NCBI GenBank assembly: GCA_026413225.1
Contig: CM048554.1
Location: 45,293,963-45,357,962 of the forward strand
Direction of reading: 5' to 3'
DNA: 64,000 nt
Source: Otis tarda
Taxonomy: Eukaryota > Chordata > Aves > Otidiformes > Otididae
The position numbers and the translations under genes are program-made. Shown piece after piece: positions 38,743-50,930 of this stretch (position 1 is its first letter; every line of letters starts with the position of its first letter). The notes beneath the pieces were generated by a model, which was not told the DNA's origin, did no database searches, and saw only the letters and a list, made by a program, of their open reading frames with translations.

Positions 38743-39200
38743 TTTTAATAGACTTAACGTGTTGCCCCCGTGCATGTGGATTCCTAACATCTGAATTTGG
38801 TGCAAATCGTAGGGATAAGGACAGATGTCCTTACACGTCAGACATGTCATGGCTTGCGCACCGGAGCACTCACATCAGGTCGTGCCTCGCCATGCCCCAT
38901 TCTCTCCAGGGGCACAGTCTTAAGTGGCCATGGGAGGACCATGGCATCAGCTTGCCAGGGTGCATCCCTCTTCCTGGCCTCTGTGGGGGACCGTCGCCCC
39001 TCTTCAGGGATTCCCCCCCGCCTTCCATCCTCCCCACCTCAAGAGTGTTGCCTCTAAGGGGATTACGGAGCTGTGTACTGTCTGCCTGGTGGGTTGGGAT
39101 CCCACCTTGAGTGAGGAGGCAATGCTGCCCCGGAGATGCATGAGAGCAGCATTGCTGTGGTGTGAATTAGGGGGAGTCTTTTGTGTGTGAGAACAGATAG
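38743..39200 (+). other. GC-richer block after a strong acceptor-like tract
   Basis: The tract TTTTTCTTTTTTTAATAG, ending at 38751, is an excellent 3' splice-site look-alike. It introduces a C-rich block with a 132-codon plus-strand frame that begins upstream in the pyrimidine tract and has no recognisable domain. Other frames in the block are also open. A run of 8 C lies around 39015. No strong donor is visible before 39251. An exon of a lncRNA or an old GC-rich insertion are possible readings. Confidence 0.3.
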
Positions 39201-39224
39201 GTTCTATCAAATTTGGGAAGTACT

Positions 39225-39400
39225 GCTTTTTGCTGATTTTTCCATTCTAGGCCCTGCAGCAAGCTTACCGCTGGCTGACTCCAGAGTCACCTCGTGATTC
39301 TGCTGTGCAGTTTCTCCGTCTACAAATCAAGGGTAAGGATCAAAGTATCTTGAGATAGTGGGATGAAAAGAACCATGGTTATTATGATTATACTGCTTGC
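39225..39400 (+). repeat. Possible MIR relic, alternatively a short exon
   Basis: The run CTGACTCCAGAGTCACCT...CTGTGCAGTTTCTCCGTCTA...GGGTAAGGA follows the MIR order (tgaccttgggcaagtcact, ctctgtgcctcagtttcc, catctgtaaaatggggata) at high divergence. Alternatively, 39251-39332 has exon signals: acceptor TTTTTCCATTCTAG, a donor AAGG followed by gtaagg, and exactly one open frame (27 codons, phase 0 in, phase 1 out). MIR-derived exons are known, so both readings can be true. Neither is secure. Confidence 0.3.
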
Positions 39401-40289
39401 TGTTAATATCAGAAGGGGAGATACTGTGTTCTTACATTCGGAAGGAATCAGATGCTGTGAAACTAGTGGAATTGTAACAATAGCATGAGGAATGCTGGTA
39501 AAATACCGGCATGACATGGCTTGAGTTAGAAATATTGTATTTTTTGCCACATGTTAGGAACCACTAACCCCGGTGGCTACTGTAACTGATTAAGAATTGT
39601 ATGGGAATCTGTTTTCAATATCTGTGATTTAAAAATATCTTGGAATGTAACGCTGGAAAAGAAAATACATTTCCTGAAATCTGCCTCAATGCTGTTCTGT
39701 CACTGTCTAATTTCTAGTTTTCTTCTGTTTTGTTTTTTATTTTTTTCTTTTTAATTATTATTTTAAACACTGGTTCTTCATTTTCCCAAAGAACTGGCAT
39801 TCATCAGAGATCACAAACTGAAAACCAGCTGTGTAGTTATACATGCTCTCTTTTTTTTCAGGGGGAATATAAGCATTTCAGGAAGAGGAATCTATTTATC
39901 TTCCTGGTTTCTATAAGACAAAGTAGGAAGGAAACTTGAAATGTTTTCTGTATGCTTTTGTCATGTCTATTGATTATTTGTTTTTCTTAAAAATTTAACT
40001 ATGACAGCTGAAAAGATCTGATTAAAAAATTGTTAGGTTTTTTACAGTATCTATGGTCTCTAATTAAACTGCAATAAGCACTTAAACTTAGCCTGATTGA
40101 CCTGGAATGGAGGCTTTAAAGTAAGAATTATCTTCCATTTTGTAATAAGGAAATGAAAACTGTAGAGCTACAAGTATAATTATGGCCACTTCATAAACAA
40201 CTGCGACAGCTTTAACTCACTGATAGTATCATCTCTGCCCTGTGGACTTGAAAGCTCAGTGAGAAGACTTTCCCATGCCACAGAGAAGA

Positions 40290-40475
40290 ACAGGATATCA
40301 ACAGTTCTGAGTCCAATTTCTAGCTCTGACACAGACTTCTTCTGTGGCTTAGAACAAATTATTTATTCCTTATATGTTTTAGCTTACTCACCAGCTATAT
40401 AAAACCTCTGAGATGTATGTGCTTGCAAAATGCTTTAAAGCAGTGAGGTGAAAGTTTAAAGATTCCTTAAAAAAG
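40290..40475 (+). repeat. MIR-like SINE relic, plus orientation
   Basis: Blocks in the order expected for MIR are visible: TCTAGCTCTGACACAGACTT, TTCTGTGGCTTAGAACAAAT, TTAGCTTACTCACCAGCTAT, then TGCTTGCAAAATGCTTTAAA near the 3' end. The corresponding MIR words are gctctgccacttac, gtgtgaccttgggcaagt, cagtttcctcatctgtaaa and a gtaaagcgctt tail. The copy is diverged but its collinearity over about 150 bp is convincing. Confidence 0.55.
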
Positions 40476-40841
40476 ATTTCTGTGAGGCCTCAGTCTGCTT
40501 CTGCAGTTGTCAGTGAAAGTTTTCTCCCACTTAAATGGTCAGACTTAGGCTTAGACTAAGTTCTGTTAAAATCCCAGCTATAAAGAGCTTTGTAAATGCG
40601 AAGTATTGTTGTCAGCAATTGTTTTCACTTAAATTAGTGACTTTATCTAAGGATTCATATTAACAAGATTTATAGTCTCCCTGTCATTTCATTCAGATTA
40701 GAACTTGATTCTCCTGAGCTGTATTAGGAAGTATTCAGGCAAGTAATTTAGTTGGCCCGATTCTTCTCCTTCTATCCACCTGAAAACATACCTTCCATCA
40801 TCCTCAAAGCCATATCAAAAAAGCAGCTCATGCCTGAAATC

Positions 40842-41850
40842 GGTCAACGGCTCAATGTCCAAGTGGAGATCAGTGCCGAGTGGTGTTCCTCAGGAGTTGG
40901 TATGGGAACTGGTGCAGTTTAACATCTTTCTCAATGACATGGAGAGTGGGATTCAGTGCACCCTCAGCAAATTCACCGATGACACCAAGCTGTGTGGTGC
41001 AGTCAACACGTCTGAGGGACAGGTTGCCATCCAGAGGGACCTTGACAGGCTGGAGAGGTGGGCCTATGCAAACCTCATGAAGTTCAACCAGGCCAAGTGC
41101 AAAGTCCTGCACATGGATTGATGCAGTCTCAGGCACAAATACAGGCTGGGCAGAGAATGGATTGAGAGCAGCCCTGAGGAAAAGGATTTGGGGCTACTAG
41201 TGGATAGAAAGCTCAATATGAGCTGACAATGTGTGCCTGCAGCCCAGAAAGCCAACTGCATCCTGGGCTGCATCTGAAGAAGTGTGGCCAGCAGGTCAAG
41301 GGAGGTGATTCTTCTACTCTGCCCTGGTGAAACCCCATCTGGAGTACTGCATTCAGCTCTGGAGCTCCCAAGATAAGAAGGACATGGACCTGTTGGAACA
41401 AGTCCAGAGGAGGGCCACGAAGATGATAAGAGGGCTGGAGCTCCTCTCCTATGAGGACAGGCTGAGAGAGTTGGGGCTGTTCAGCCTGGAGAAGAGAAGG
41501 TTCTGGGGAGACCTTATAGAAGCCTAAAGGGGCCTACAGGAAAGCTGGAGAGGGACTTTTGACAGGAGCATGTAGTGACGGAACAAGGAGTAATGGCTTT
41601 AAACTGATGGAGGGTAGATTTAGATTAGATAGAAGGAAGACATTCTTTACTGTGAGGGTGGTGAGGCACTGGAACAGGTTGTCCAATAGAGGCTGTGGAT
41701 GCCCCATCCCTGGAAGTGTTGAAGGCTGGGTTTAATGGGGCTTTGAGCAACCTGGTCTGGTGGAAGGTGTCCCTGCCCAGGGCAGCGGAGTTGGAACTAG
41801 ATGATCTTTAAGGTTCCTTCCAACCCAAGCCATTATATGATTCTGTGAAA
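40842..41850 (+). mobile_element. CR1 LINE retrotransposon, 5'-truncated and decayed
   Basis: From GGTCAACGGCTCAATGTCC at about 40842 the sequence runs collinearly with the better copy at 55702-56733, to the CR1 3' end TTCCTTCCAACCC...TGATTCTGTGA at 41850. It covers only the C-terminal third of the reverse transcriptase ORF and the 3' UTR. It has several stops and small deletions relative to that copy, for example near 41312 (about 5 bp) and 41522 (about 15 bp). 5' truncation is normal for CR1, which inserts by target-primed reverse transcription from its 3' end. The 3' microsatellite is nearly lost, a sign of age. A foldback element begins within about 60 bp downstream. Confidence 0.95.
40855..41527 (+). 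pseudogene. CR1 ORF2 reverse transcriptase fragment, broken
   Basis: This is the C-terminal RT part of CR1 ORF2. The first open piece (40855-41121) carries the motif-B start SGVPQ, but the following glycine/serine segment is corrupted. Its catalytic motif C reads F-T-D-D (aspartates at 40978-40983) instead of the usual F-A-D-D. A TGA at about 41119 ends this piece and another follows at about 41222. Position 41327-41527 recovers the downstream thumb-like segment (the PHLEYC region and the [12 protein letters not shown] and [17 protein letters not shown] motifs). The protein cannot be functional. It differs at many positions from the 54.6-kb copy. Confidence 0.9.
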
Positions 41851-41889
41851 TGTTACTGTATTTAACTGGTTTGATCTGGAGATGGCAAG

Positions 41890-42590
41890 GTCCATTGTCC
41901 CTGAACCTCAAAAAGCATTGAAGCATGGGCCCGAGCAAGCTCACTGAAGTTCAAAAAAAAAACCAACCAACCAAACAAAAAACAATATTCCCTTTGTTTA
42001 ATAAGGGATTCTGGCTTGAAAGCCCTCGCTGCCTTTAAATGTGATATAAAAGTAGGAGCAAGTGCTGTTCAGATACCAGACCATAGGCTCTAAGTGACTC
42101 ATTAGGAGAAGAGGATTGGCTAGCCCAGTTCGAGAACACTAAGCTTCCCAGCAAGGTGTCCTGGTCACTAAGCAAGGAACAGCATGGTGTACTAGCACCC
42201 TTGTCTGCTGCTGAAATTGATACTGCCAGGTTGTCCCAGGACTTAGCAGGTTCAGTATCTACATATGTGTCTATGGACCAGTGGTGATCTGATTATCTCC
42301 TCCTGCTAATTGATCCTGAATCTTCCATACATCTGTTGGCTTCGTAAGGTGTGTAGTAGGTACCTTAATGCTTTGGAAGGCTTGAGTGGGTAGCTTGTAT
42401 GGCCACATATGAGACAGTTTGCTACAGCTATGCAGATAGTTTCTTCGCCAGTTCCTTCCTCAAGGTCACTGTGCTCAACGTTTGTTGTTTTTGTTGGTTG
42501 TTTTTTTTTTTTTTTTTTTTGTGTTGAACTCCAGTGAGCTTGCTCAGGCGCATGCTTCAATGCTTTGGTAGTGTCTGAAACAGATAGGAC
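41890..42590. mobile_element. Foldback (inverted-repeat) element
   Basis: The left arm 41911-41984 (AAAGCATTGAAGCATG, then GAGCAAGCTCACTG, AGTTCA, an A-run, and AACCAACCAA-type sequence) is the inverted complement of the right arm, about 42482-42567. The arm cores match at roughly nine of ten positions over 40 bp, and both arms continue inward into matching A-rich/T-rich simple sequence. Weaker complementarity extends outward to GTCC (41890) and GGAC (42590). About 500 bp of unrelated sequence lies between. No transposase frame and no clear target duplication is seen. It could be a MITE-like non-autonomous DNA transposon or two inverted copies of one older repeat. The class is inference; the inverted repeat is directly visible. 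Confidence 0.6.
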
Positions 42591-45500
42591 CTGATGATAA
42601 TGTTCATCAGCAGTAGCTCAAGAGCATGAGATCTGCTGCCCTGCTAGCTGTCCTAATGGCCATGCGAACATGTTCTGCAACAGTGATTTCAAAGTGGCAT
42701 CCCTCTAGACTGCACGTTAGTGGCAACAGTTCCACCAGAGAGCAGGCCTGTCTGTCTGCTTCTGTCAAAGACTGCAGTTACAGGTTCCACATAGCAAACT
42801 AGATATGTGGCATCCTACAGCAAGCCAGCGGAAGATGCAAATCTAAATGCAAAAGTAGGAATTCCAGCAAGGCAGAACTTTTCTCAATGTCTGATTGAAT
42901 CTAGTAGCTCTTCAATCTGGAAGCAGTGCTACCAAATGGTTTGTACAAGTAGTAATGCTTAGCAGCAAATTATTGAGTAGACAGATGGAGACACAACAAA
43001 TTCTTATAGTCTCAAGAAAACTTTCAAGTGTAGTATTCCGATTTAGGGAATTTTGTCCTCAGTGTCAGGAAAACAATTCCCCTAGATGGACTTGGTTGTT
43101 TAAAAGCTCTGTGATTTTAATAAGATTATTTTAGACATCAGAACTTTAAAAATTGAAATGATGTAAGGTGTGGGAATAAATATGTATGCAGAGTTCGATC
43201 TTTGTGGCTTTACAGAATTACTCAGACTTCCTTTATTTTTAAAAGGAACCATATCTTCCATGTCCTGAAAGCGACAGTTCTATAGTGAAAAGAAGAACTT
43301 GGTAATCCTCATCTTGATGATAGGGGTCAGTGAGATGCAGAAATGAGCGTTCCTTGAACACGCTGATCCAGATGCACATGCGGGGGTTAAAGGGTACTCA
43401 GCTCAGAGGAAATGGTGTAGTGGCCAAAAGCTATCTGGCAAACAAGGTCAGCTTGGAGGCTATTGTGAGTTTTCTACTCAGTGGCCGTAACACGCCTACT
43501 CTAAAACAACTTATTTAATTGTCACTACAAGCGATGAATGCCCAAATGAAGCAGTTTTTTTTTTTTTTATAATTAGAATTGGCTGAGTTACTTTTCATGG
43601 TTGGAACTGAACTAGTGAAATGGTCAAAAATATTTGAATGTTCTTGGCACGTTAGGTACTGTGCAACTACTAACAACATGTAAATAATTACATGGTAACT
43701 AGAAAGATGCGTGCCAGGTTAGTAGTGTGAGAATGCCTTGGCAAATTAGATTAATAACTGCATGGGAGACACTCTGTTACAACTCCCGTTAGTCATGTGA
43801 GCATGTTTGATGGGAATGAGACGTGCCCAGAAGCTTGAGCAAACACAGTCTGAAGCAAGTGCTCATTCTGTTGATAGAAAAGGCTCCCAGAGTCATACCA
43901 TTGTGATCCATCTTTCCGTGTGCGTTCATACATCCTGTTGTCTGATCCATGAAGCTGCAGTGACCAGTTGGGGCACTTGCACTCAGTTTTCAAAGACACT
44001 TGGAGCAAGCAGGTGTTTAGTAGAATTGCCAGAAGTTACCAGATACTTGCTGCTTTTGATTTAATGATGATTTTGTGAAAATCCAAGCTAGGGCTAGGTC
44101 CACCAAAGAGCGTCTGTGTTCTAAAGCACCTAATGGAATTTATTCAGAAAAGATCTACTGCACTGCGGACTGTACCTGGGCACCTTGTGAGGGAATGCAC
44201 AAAACTCTGCACATACTGAGGAAGAAACTTCTAGCAGGTAGGAATTGTTTGGAAGAAAGATAAGACTTAGGTTGCTTCACCTTTCTCTGCATTCAGGATG
44301 CAGTTCAGCCTCCTGCCTCCTAGAGTCCTCAGCCATGAACTGTTGTTGAGTGACGCAGCTTGGCGCTGCATGGCTAATATAATCTTCTATAGTTTCCCAA
44401 TGTATAAACAGCTCCCTAGAACTCTTTAGCCAATTTTAAGCACTTCTTCAGGTCCCAAAAGTATCTCCTTTTCAGCAGGTTTTCAGAGTGCTAATTCACA
44501 GCCCACTGCTCCTTTTCTCACATTGTCTTTACTCCCTCTAAAATAAATCTCTCCTTCCCTGACCCTGCTTAACAGTCTTGTAGTGGTTATAGAGACACCA
44601 GCCTCCCAAATCAGTGGGATTAACACTGATACTGATCTACTATTTAATTTCTTTGCTGATTAGAGTTAGTCCAACTGTTGTCTTAAGGATCAGTGTCATT
44701 CTTTTTGCAGCACTGATATTTTTCAGCTCTACAAACTCTTGTGTTTTCTAGCCTGATGAAAGGTCCACATAATCATCTAGTGTAACCACTTATACAGCAG
44801 AATCCATGGAAATATACATCATGAGAAGGGAAAACTTTAGTCTTGTTTATGGTCATTTATGGTCATGTGCTGAAGTACTGTAACTGGTTTTAGATATCTT
44901 GTTAAAAGATGTTGGCTAAATCCTGGGCTGTGTAAGAAAAGTGATGGTAGGCTTGCAAAATAAGATCTATAGTATGATGTTAAGTTGAGAGAATTAATCA
45001 CGTTAATTCCAGGGAGTTTAAAGTGACCTCTTATTGTCCACAATAGAAAGGAAATTAAAAAGAGATGATATTTGATTATTCTCATTAGTTAACAATAAAG
45101 AAATAATAATTAAAAATGGCTCTAAGCATTGTGAGGGGAAAATTAGGGTTATATATCAGGGAAAGTTTACAAACATAAGGATTTATAGCCAAAGAAATCA
45201 GCTATCAAATGAAGTTTTGGAATCAGCACCACTGAAGATATTCAGGGCTCAACTATCAAAAAAGGATAAAGAAATCAGCCCAGCCACAATGTAGGCATAA
45301 TCCATCAGAGTTCCCTGCCAGATTTCTACCACAAATAGTGTATGATTTGGTTGTAATGGGAAAAAAAAAAAAAGCACTTTGGCTTGCTAGATCTTTCACT
45401 GATATAATCTTAAAAGCACAAATTCTTCTATCTTTAAAAAAAATAATTGCTAGGAACTTTTAAACAATTTTATTTATTGTAACTGGAGCATGTAGGCTTT

Positions 45501-45957
45501 GCTATAGTTTCAAACACATTGATCCTAGCTTAGAATATTGTTACATTTCTTGAAATAATAAAAAAAAAAATCTATTTAGAATAAAAAAAATTAGAATGAA
45601 AAATTGTTTCATGACATCTTTCATAGCACTTTTCTGGACATTGTCAGATCACTCATACTTAGCCGGAAGAAGGATCCTCAGGAAGATATTTGGTTTTTGC
45701 ATGCTTAATTAGAGGTATGAAGGATGGTAAGACTGGAGGGTTAGCATGGTTTTAATGGTATGGTGAGCTTCTTACCTCTATCTCTCAACTTCAAGCACAG
45801 ACCAAGCGGGATATTTCTCATTCATTACTTCTGAGTTACTGTTCAGATGGATGATAATGACCTAGTTCTAGTGGGTAGGTAGGTAACACTCATACAGTAC
45901 AGTGTTCAAGACTGAATTGAGCTGTCAGGCTAAGACGACAGGTCATCAAGAACTGGG
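42591..45957. other. Non-coding DNA, nothing recognised
   Basis: AT-rich with T/A runs at 43554-43568, 45360-45374 and 45560-45570. No gene or clear repeat. Confidence 0.55.
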
Positions 45958-46085
45958 GTTCAGATTTTTAAGGGTATCTAGGGTGTTAACATTCAAGTAG
46001 TGTTGCTTATTGCAATTTTTAGGAGTTTGAAAGCAGTTACCTTGACCTGAAGTAGGGGGAGTTAAGGTACTTAAGCTCTTTACAG
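45958..46085. repeat. Ancient amniote palindromic repeat relic
   Basis: The phrases 'TTCAGATTTTTAAGGGTATC', 'TGCAATTTTTAGGAGTTTGA' and 'GGGGAGTTAAGGTACTTAAG' occur in the order of a palindromic repeat common in turtles and crocodilians (cagatttttaaaggtatttagg ... gggagttaggcacctaaat). Divergence is high and the family name is not asserted. Confidence 0.33.
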
Positions 46086-49000
46086 AAAGCTAAGTATATG
46101 TTTATCTGGAACCCCGAACACCTTTACAATTACAGCCTAGCCCCCTCAACAAATTTTCCGTGCAACTCTGATTCACCACTTTTCAATGCAGCCTCCACAA
46201 CCGTCTGATTTCCCCGTTGTTTATACCAGCACATACTGCAAAAGAGAAGATGGATGACAGTTCGTTAGCTTTCAAGTACACTGCTGTAAGCATAGTCTTC
46301 TTTCATAGCAATGTCTTCCAAAGCATCAGTCATATCAGAGATAGCAGATTAGCACAGAGATGAAGCAGATAACACAGTTTTAAAGAGCCTGTTTCAGAAA
46401 TAGGATTAGCATTAAATAACAAATTAATTCTCAGATGAATTGAGTGAGTACTGATTTTCTGCAGAAATGTAACACATCAAATTTAATATTTGCAAACACG
46501 GTACCATCCATACCTTGCGTTCCCTAATTTACAGTCTAAAAATTAGTGCTAGTTTCTAAGAAATGCTGTAAAGTAGATCAAGGCTAATTCTCTGCAAAAC
46601 TAAGTCTGCCACGTTGTTGCTCTGCCTTATGAAAATATGTCACATGATGGAAAGGAAGTATGAATATCTGCTATCTGATATATACAATTGAAAAGGGAAA
46701 ACACAGAGTGAAATCATCAAGCCACATTAGCCAAAGTGAACAGATAAGAAAGGGTAGAACACTGGAATTGTAAACAATCAAGCAGAGATTACACATCTAG
46801 GTGAAATGGTGCATGCTTTTTAGATGTGAAAATGAAAATGTCGATAGAAAATAAAAAAATCTAGCACTGTTTATCACAAAAAATATTCAAAATGCTGTAT
46901 AGATGGGCAATAATTGTTATGTGTATTAAAAAAATGCTATTTTGTGTGTCACTTGAAACTAGTTTGCAAGTGGCACAACTTATAAGCAAGGAAACTAACT
47001 GGACTTCGATTGGGCTTATGTTTGTATGTGCATCCTATGCCTTCACGCGCAGCTTCTTGCCACAACTCTGATGGTGTCACATCTCTTGCTGCTGCCCTAC
47101 CAGGCTGGCCTGGCAACCAGCATGCTCTTCTCAACCACCACAGGAAGCAGGTTGTGCATGTGCTGCTCATCGCCTCTATCTTCCCTTCTGAACGTCTCTG
47201 TGAAACCACATGTGCTCGAGTTTGTAAATATAGACATCAGATAAAGTGCCAGAAAGCCTCACCCTCAGAAGATCTTGCCTTGAATGTGACAGACTCTCTA
47301 TTTTCCTCATTCCTCCCCCCTCCACCACCGAGAGAGAAACCACGATGACAGGAAGAGCGCACCATTTCCTCTTGAAGAGACTCATTACTGCTGTCTGTAA
47401 CTTGCATTTACCCAGATTTTGCTCTTTCAGTGTTGACACACTTTCAGATGCACAAAATAGGAGACTTACCTGTACATTTTAGGTTGCTTAAATAGGACAT
47501 TTTGGTAGAGGAAACAATCAAATCAGGTTACCACATAACGGCAGCTTTTATAGTTGACTGTTCAGGCAGTGCTGCTGACTGCTGAGCTAGCTCTTAGGAA
47601 GAATGTGCAAGTTGTGCTATTTTTACTTGGTATTTGTCTAGCACTGGACTTGTTTGGAATAATTAATTTTTTCTTGCCTATACAGGTATATATCTAGCAA
47701 CAAGAATATAGAAGAATTTTCTGAAGCTGATAGTATTCTCACAAGACTTCCATTGAGGGAGAAAGAAAACCTTGCTGAAAGAAGCTTTGAATGAACTTCA
47801 GAAAAAATGTCCAAATACATTTGACATTCCTCTCAAAATATTCATGTTTTGCCTGTGGTGAGCCCCAAAGAGCTTGTTAACTCTTTGTATTTACCCACTT
47901 GTCTAGATCAGTGGGTTTTATTCCCTGGTTTTCAGCCACTATCCTTTTCCAGTTTTCACTCTCAAGCTTGCACACAGACACCATCTGGCTTTACCTCCAG
48001 AGTTTCCTAGACAAGGGCAATCTAGTTAGCCTTGTGAAATCTAAACCCCAGGCAAAACAAAAACTGCAGAAAACCTCCACAAGACAGGCTTTCTCACTTC
48101 TGTGTGAGGGGCATCTACATTACCCATAGCAACTGTCAGAAGAGAAATCACATCTTGAACAGCAAGTTATTTTTCGCAACCAACCTACTCTTTTCCCCAG
48201 ACTTTTCATTACAACATACTGGAGTTACTACAAGCCTGTTCCAGTCAAGAGAAAGTTTGACCAGTGTGTGTCTGTAATTACAGAGCTTCAGAGTAGAACA
48301 TCATGTAAGAAACTCTCTATAAAAACACTTGGATTAAAGTAGATTAAGAACAGATTTACTAAAGAAATTAGGAAGTCATTCCAGTGTTCTTTTCTATTCT
48401 AAATAACACAGAGCAAATAAATCTCTGAGGCAAAATTCTGGACAAAGACATTCCTTTGAAAAGAGACCACAAGATTCCTGGTTGTCTTAATGGAGAAAAC
48501 AGAAAGAAATGGTCTCAGTCTGGGACACTCAAAATGTTGATCCTTTTGAACAGTATGGACAAGTACAGAATATGATGTTCATCCTTGAGCAGAAGTAAAC
48601 CAATTTTTTTTTTTTTCTGTGTGCTCTGATTATCTCATAGGAGCTGGAAAAAAAAAAACCACAACAAAACCAAACCCTCCCTGTCTTTTTTATGTTTGCT
48701 AGTTTCCAAAGTTTCTAAAGGAATTTATTTAGGCAAGGCATTTTGAGCTGTGTATCTGATTTTCCCTGAGAAATTACGATCTAGTTGCACAGTTCAGTGG
48801 TTTGAGGCCACACAGTCTTTTATTTCAGGCTTTGGGAATCTAAAGTCAGTGGGGAACTGCATATCTACATAGGTGCAATTCCCTAGTGCTGGCCACAGAA
48901 TGAGGGCTGAGGTGAGTTCTCTACAAGAACACAGCCATCCCAACTTCTAAACTATAAAGACTTCATTTTTATTTTTCATTTTTCGTTGTATTTTGTTGTC

Positions 49001-50765
49001 TCTCCTGACTTAACAGTTACTCCTGCTTGTCTTCACAGGAAAAGTGCATACTGTGGTCCTGCTCTGATAGCATACGCTCAGTGAAATGAAGAAGACAAGC
49101 AAGTTTTCTACTGTTGTACACCCTGGAAAAGTAAAAATATAATCAGCTACTTTCTCTGCTTGGCAGCCACAAGATTGAAAGGGAGGATACATGTAGCAAT
49201 AGTTGGGGAAGAGTGATGTAGGTAATAACTGTGAACCTTGTTAAATGCCTTGTGAAAAGCAGTATATATTGCTGTCTGCTCTCAATATGACAGAGGTTGT
49301 ATGACATTTATATGATAAAAGATGGTCATGTAAGAAGCAGGTAACATATCAGATGTGCTATCAATTCTTTACAATGTTCCCGAGTGAAAACCACAATTTC
49401 ACTTTGGTTTAGTAAGCATGGCCTCATGGCTTTGGTAGGTTTACATTTTGACATGATCAGAAGAGTAGAATTAGACTGACTAATGTTAGCAGGAAGCAGT
49501 GTCTGATATTAATTAGGTAGTTAGAATTTTGCAGTTTAGAAATGGGGTTTTGTTGCTCTTTGAGCTTTCTTCTAAAATAGTGGCCTTTTCAGTCAGCACT
49601 GTACAGAGAAAAATCTCACTGGGTGAAATTCTTGTGTCAGTTAACAAGGTTATTTAACAACAGTCTTGGGTGAATTTTAAAGGATGTGAGATGTAAATCA
49701 GCTATCTCCACTTTTAATCACAGCTGATGCACAGGTTCCCTTTGGGTTCTAATGAAGGAGTTTGGAGCTGGAGACCACAACACGTCTGAGTTAATTTTGA
49801 TGTTCATTTTGCAGATATCCAAACTATTTAAGATGTGGCTAATAATAATAGCAGGTGTTGTCTCTTTCTCTTAGCATGTGGCATGAAAGTAGTGTGGTCA
49901 CATAGCTATGCATTATTTACATGGTGTCAACGTGTCAGCAAGTGGGATGGCAGAGAGCCAGATTAAATCACTTCTGATTTTAAATACAGGACACTGAATA
50001 ATAATGCTGTGTCACACATGAGGACACTGGAATCTGACAAATCAGCAGTAGCTCAATGTGCCAAGCTCATTTGAATGGCTTCCCCCCTCGAAGGAATCAA
50101 AATCAAGAGTCAAGGAAACTATGCAAAGTTGGTGCTTGGTGTTTCCCCCACCTTGAAGCAGAAGATTGTATCCAGTAAAGAGACACCCTTTGATCACTTA
50201 GTATAAAAATGCGTGGGTGTCTGCCCTCATGCAGGACTAAGGATGGGCAACCTAGGGAACATCCACTTGCCATTTACCTTTGTTGTTTCTGTAAGTGGTA
50301 AGTCTGTTTGGTACGATTACTTTCTTTCATTAGTTTTTTTTTTTTTGCAGAAGCTAGTGCAACAGGTCCACAATCTCAGATAAGTGTATTTGTAAGATTT
50401 TAAGGGTTTGAGGTCTCCCAAGAAAAATCTGTGAGTGCTATTCTCAGCCATTGCTTGTTCTGCACGAGCTCTGATTTCTGTAACACCCCTAGAGCTTGTT
50501 CACCTTGCCAGCTGGTAGAAAACTAACCCAGTAAAATAAAAACATGAGTAGTTTTCTCTTGTTTTAGTAATCCAGCTGGGTTTACTGAGAGGCTACGTGA
50601 AAATCAGAGAAAGTGGAAGGGAAGGAATGGGCCTGCGTGCCAGGGAAGGAAGGATGCAGGGAGAAGTGGAGGGAGCAGGACTGTTAGATGAGCAACCTCA
50701 ACTGTCTACAAAGTTGAAAGAAAAAAAATGTATACTAGAAGTACACTAAATAGAAGCCTCTGTCA
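46086..50765. other. Non-coding DNA, nothing recognised
   Basis: AT-rich. Open frames at 46949-47482 overlap on both strands and show no domain. A-rich/T-rich runs occur at 48606-48616 and 48649-48658. Unique-looking sequence at about 49770-50040 contains several AT-rich transcription-factor-like cores but nothing decisive. Confidence 0.5.
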
Positions 50766-50799
50766 TGGGATGTACGTTCAAATACTTTACCTAGTAAAG

Positions 50800-50930
50800 T
50801 GAATGTAACTGTCCTCATTTTATAGATGGGGTAACTGAGAGTGAGATGCAATTTGTTTGTGGTGGCACAGTAAAGGTAGGACTAAAGTAGAAATGGTCTT
50901 AACCCTTAATCAAGGACACCACTTGCTGGT
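50800..50930 (-). repeat. MIR-like ancient SINE relic
   Basis: The plus strand reads TGTCCTCATTTTATAGATGG, GGTAACTGAGAGTGAGATGC, then GTGGCACAGTAAAGGTAGGA. This is the order of reverse-complement MIR: ccccattttacagatgagg, aaactgaggcacagag, then a cacacagctagtaagtgg block. The first 35 bp agree well, and this is the clearest MIR-type match in the window. Confidence 0.65.

Noticed and set aside
39320-39550. 76-codon minus-strand frame with hydrophobic, mitochondrial-looking composition (possible NUMT)
   Set aside because: The hydrophobicity comes from AT-rich codons. No mitochondrial gene order or recognisable subunit motif is present.
46949-47482. Overlapping 72-112 codon frames on both strands
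   Set aside because: No domain, no splice arrangement, and frames equally open in both directions.
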